Source of the DNA: Schizochytrium sp. CCTCC M209059
Taxonomy: Eukaryota > Sar > Bigyra > Thraustochytrida > Thraustochytriidae
DNA: 19,409 nucleotides
Direction: 5' to 3'
Assembly: GCA_000818945.1 (NCBI GenBank)
Contig: KN805437.1
Location: 2,713 to 22,121 of the forward strand
The position numbers and the translations under genes were made by a program. The notes beneath the pieces are model-generated. The model made no database searches. It saw nothing but the letters and a program-made list of their open reading frames with translations, and had not been told where the DNA came from. This document shows, piece by piece, positions 17,183 through 19,409 of the stretch (position 1 is its first letter; every line of letters begins with the position of its first letter).

Positions 17183-17505
17183 TCACTACTCACAATCCAT
17201 TGTCGGTCGCGTCACGTGGCCGTCGAAAACCCGCCTTTTCGCATTTTGAAAAGATCGCGTTTAGCAAGATCCTGGCGACGACGGAGACGGGGCAGCTTTT
17301 ATGTCTGACGCCAACTTGAAGCGGAGAGAAGCGTCATACATTCCAAGGCTGCTTCTGCGACTCAAAGCACCTTGTGGCGATCTTGCAGTCTCTGTCTGCC
17401 GGAGCAGGCACGATCGCGCTCTTCCGGAAGCCGAGGCGAAAGCGGGCTAGCTTGACCGTGCGCGCGCGCGCGTGCTTCCGGGAAAAGCGGGTTGACGACC
17501 AAGGA

Positions 17506-17527
17506 CAGTCAGTCAGTCAGTCAGTCA
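17506..17527. repeat. (CAGT)5 tetranucleotide repeat
   Basis: Five CAGT units plus CA, 34 bases after an alternating CG run (17460-17472). Confidence 0.85.
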
Positions 17528-18083
17528 CGCGGCGCCGTTCCCTCCCCTTCCCTTCCCCGCCCTTTTCTTTGCGCAGGATACCGTTCCTCGCCCACTCGCT
17601 TCATCGCCAGCGGGCTCGGCCTGCTCGCGTCGGTGGCGTCGCGCAGCGAGGCCCGTGCTGCATTCTTCCCTCGTGTAGGCAAAAAGTGCATGTGCGCCTG
17701 CTCTCTTACAGTTAGCGCAGCGCGTTCTTCGCATCCCCGCCACTTGACCAACTCGCACCCTCTCTCTCCCTGCGCGGGTGCTCAGCGCGACCCGAAGTCC
17801 TGCGTCCGTCCCCGCCGGCGCCGTCGGAGTCGGGCTGCCTCTGGACCAGCCCGCTGCCGGCCGGCCGGCCGGATGGTCTGGCGCGGCGAAGGTCTGGCGC
17901 GGCGAGGCGAGGCTGCGAAGAGCTGCGAAGAGCTGCCTGCTGCCGGGCGGTCGTGCCCGACCGAGGACATCCGCGGCTTCTTCCTCCCAGCGAGCATTCT
18001 GTTAGCTGGAGCTGGCGGGTTGGTGGCTCGCTTCGATCGTAGCTCTCGCGCCGCTGCCGCCGTGTCGGTGCGAAGCCTCTCGC

Positions 18084-18084
<1 letters not shown>

Positions 18085-18126
<42 letters not shown>
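18085..18126. repeat. (CAG)14 trinucleotide repeat
   Basis: Fourteen perfect CAG units, the longest uninterrupted microsatellite in the window. In the plus frame it reads Ser and in the minus frames Leu, Cys or Ala, with no supported gene around it. Confidence 0.92.
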
Positions 18127-18129
<3 letters not shown>

Positions 18130-18143
18130 GAGTGCGACGCGCG

Positions 18144-18170
18144 CAGCCTGCAGAGCCTGCAGAGCCTGCA
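18144..18170. repeat. Three tandem copies of AGCCTGCAG
   Basis: Three perfect 9-base units begin 17 bases after the (CAG)14 run. Each unit contains CTGCAG, a palindrome. Confidence 0.85.
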
Positions 18171-18551
18171 GCTGAGCCGCGCGGCGCGCAGCGTCGCCAT
18201 CGTCCGTCGAAGTGCATATGCCGCAGAGGCCGCAGGTCTCACGTACGTACGTGGAAACAAAGAAGGAAAGAAAGAAAGAACGACAGGCAGGCAGGCCGAC
18301 TATGAGGTTTTGACTTTTCGCGCGAGGGAGGGAGGACATGCATGCACGTGCTCGAGAAGAGGGATCGCCATGGATGAAACGGCGCGCGGCGGAGAAGGCC
18401 GCCGGGCGCGAGCCGCGAGCGCAGAGCAATGTATTGTGAAGGCCTCCGACAAAAGCCCTCTCTCTGAGCGCAGTGCGTCGGGGACATCACGGGCGATGGC
18501 CCGCACCTCTCTTCCTCTCTCCCTCTCTCCCCCCTCCCTGGCGAGCAGACG

Positions 18552-18577
18552 AGCACGCAAGCACGCAAGCACGCAAG
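18552..18577. repeat. Three tandem copies of GCACGCAA
   Basis: An 8-base unit repeated three times, followed by a diverged GCTAGCAAG copy. Confidence 0.8.
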
Positions 18578-19101
18578 CTAGCAAGTAACTCACTGCAAGC
18601 AGCCGCCCAGCGGCAGCGGCCAGTCGCAGGCAGGCAGGCAGGCGGTTACGCGTCATCAACGCGGAGCAGAGTGTCCCCGCAGAGCCCAGCATCCACGGCC
18701 GTATCCCCCCCGCACGTCTCCGCAGCGAGGTGCAGCGCGCACCCCCGCTGCGTCCAGCGCGGAGATAAAACCCCGCAGCGGCGCCTCTTTTTGAGCGCGA
18801 CGTTGAGGGCAAGTGCGGGGGGAACGTCTCGTGTGTCGGCGTGTTGATGACCCCGCCCTCCATCACCCCGCGCTGCGCCGGCGCTGCCTGGCGAGCCGCC
18901 CGAGCGCAGCGAGACGCGACGGGCGAGGCGAGTCCCTGGTCTCGAGTGGACCCGCGCGGCGAGACGAGGCTCGAGCCGCGAGACGATCTTATCTTGCCCA
19001 GCGGGCCGCGACGAGGCGCGGCGGCGTGGAGAAAGGCATGGACGCCGGGCGGCGAGCGCAGGCGCGCAGGGAGGCAAGGCGCGGCCGTCGCGACGGCGAC
19101 G

Positions 19102-19409
19102 ATGGGCGATCGCGCCGTCAACCCGCGCGGCGCGGGCGGGCGGCAGGAGGGAGGGAGCGAGGGAGAGGCCGCGCAGGGCGCCGGGGAGCGCGCTTTGCAG
19201 GCCGGCGGAAGGCGTTTGCAGCCCCGCGTCCTCTCGCGCGGAGACGACGACGACGACGGTGATGATGATGATGATGTTGATGATGATGATGATGATGATG
19301 ACGATGAGACGACGACGGAGACGGTGGAGACGGAGACGGCGAGGCCTCGCAGCGCGGGCGCTCTCGCGCGGGCGCTCTCGCGTGCGGGGCGCGCGGCGGC
19401 CTCGCAGCG
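19102..19409 (+). CDS. Possible N-terminal part of an acidic protein, open to the window edge
   Basis: The ATG at 19102 (A at -3, G at +4) opens a frame without a stop for 102 codons to the end of the window. It reads MGDRAVNPRGAGG, then a Gly/Glu/Gln-rich stretch, then about residue 48 a run of 19 Asp broken by one Gly and one Val, then a Thr/Glu-rich segment and an Ala/Arg-rich segment. The Asp run is coded by mixed GAC and GAT, which suits either a coding acidic tract or a compound microsatellite. No domain is visible. It may be the disordered head of a gene lying to the right, or a chance frame in GC-rich DNA. Confidence 0.25.
   Translation, partial: MGDRAVNPRGAGGRQEGGSEGEAAQGAGERALQAGGRRLQPRVLSRGDDDDDGDDDDDVDDDDDDDDDETTTETVETETARPRSAGALARALSRAGRAAASQ
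19353..19380. repeat. 14-base tandem duplication
   Basis: CGCGGGCGCTCTCG occurs twice in perfect tandem, inside the frame open to the right edge. Confidence 0.8.

Larger units (their letters stand above)
17183..19101. other. GC-rich, microsatellite-rich region without a supported gene
   Basis: Many overlapping open frames on both strands reflect high GC. They mostly start at GTG or TTG, are Arg/Ala/Ser-rich, and contain no recognisable domain. The minus-strand frames at 17712-18429 and 18300-19121 owe part of their length to the microsatellites. The part before 19102 may be promoter and leader for the gene proposed at the right edge. Confidence 0.4.

Noticed and set aside
17712..19121. Large minus-strand frames across the microsatellite region
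   Set aside because: Their length comes from high GC and stop-free repeats; the translations are Leu/Arg/Ala/Cys runs with no conserved motif.

Overview
The window looks like nuclear DNA of a GC-rich, gene-dense unicellular eukaryote. Five confidently recognised genes belong to eukaryotic families (MED6, XPF/Rad1, a BMT5-type rRNA methyltransferase, a LITAF/BRI3-like CxxC membrane protein, and a secreted right-handed beta-helix protein of a type seen in protists). They sit on both strands with no operons, have mostly uninterrupted reading frames, and carry AATAAA signals shortly after some stop codons. Compact genes, few introns, many microsatellites and a kinase relic with an HGD catalytic loop fit a stramenopile of the thraustochytrid kind. 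That placement is inference.

Left part (1-6.6 kb): 1-1000 is GC-rich, with an unconvincing open frame running in from the left edge. It is followed by an orphan plus-strand gene (1018-1659), a convergent orphan minus-strand gene (1959-3107) for which I propose one intron and a new start, and a large minus-strand gene for a secreted beta-helix protein (3214-5823). About 780 bases of promoter/intergenic DNA follow.

Centre (6.6-12.7 kb): this is the informational-gene core. MED6 (minus, 6601-7626) and the BMT5-like rRNA methyltransferase (plus, 8355-9260) are head to head and share a roughly 730-base promoter region. The methyltransferase and XPF (minus, 9381-12659) are tail to tail with 120 bases between them. 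The three act in transcription, ribosome maturation and DNA repair; adjacency is not evidence that they work together.

Right part (12.7-19.4 kb): this is mostly accessory or decaying sequence. A kinase-like pseudogene with at least two frame changes (13160-13854) is preceded by short CxxC-bearing frames (12737-13125) that may be relics of the same gene. A TATA box precedes a 58-codon ORF (14289-14509). The LITAF/BRI3-like gene is at 15628-16062. From 16.1 to 19.1 kb I find no supported gene: an AT-rich patch, then GC-rich DNA carrying at least six different microsatellites. At the right edge an ATG-started frame with a long aspartate run (19102-19409) may be the beginning of a gene that leaves the window.

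No tRNA, rRNA, CRISPR array, intact mobile element or virus-like gene was recognised.
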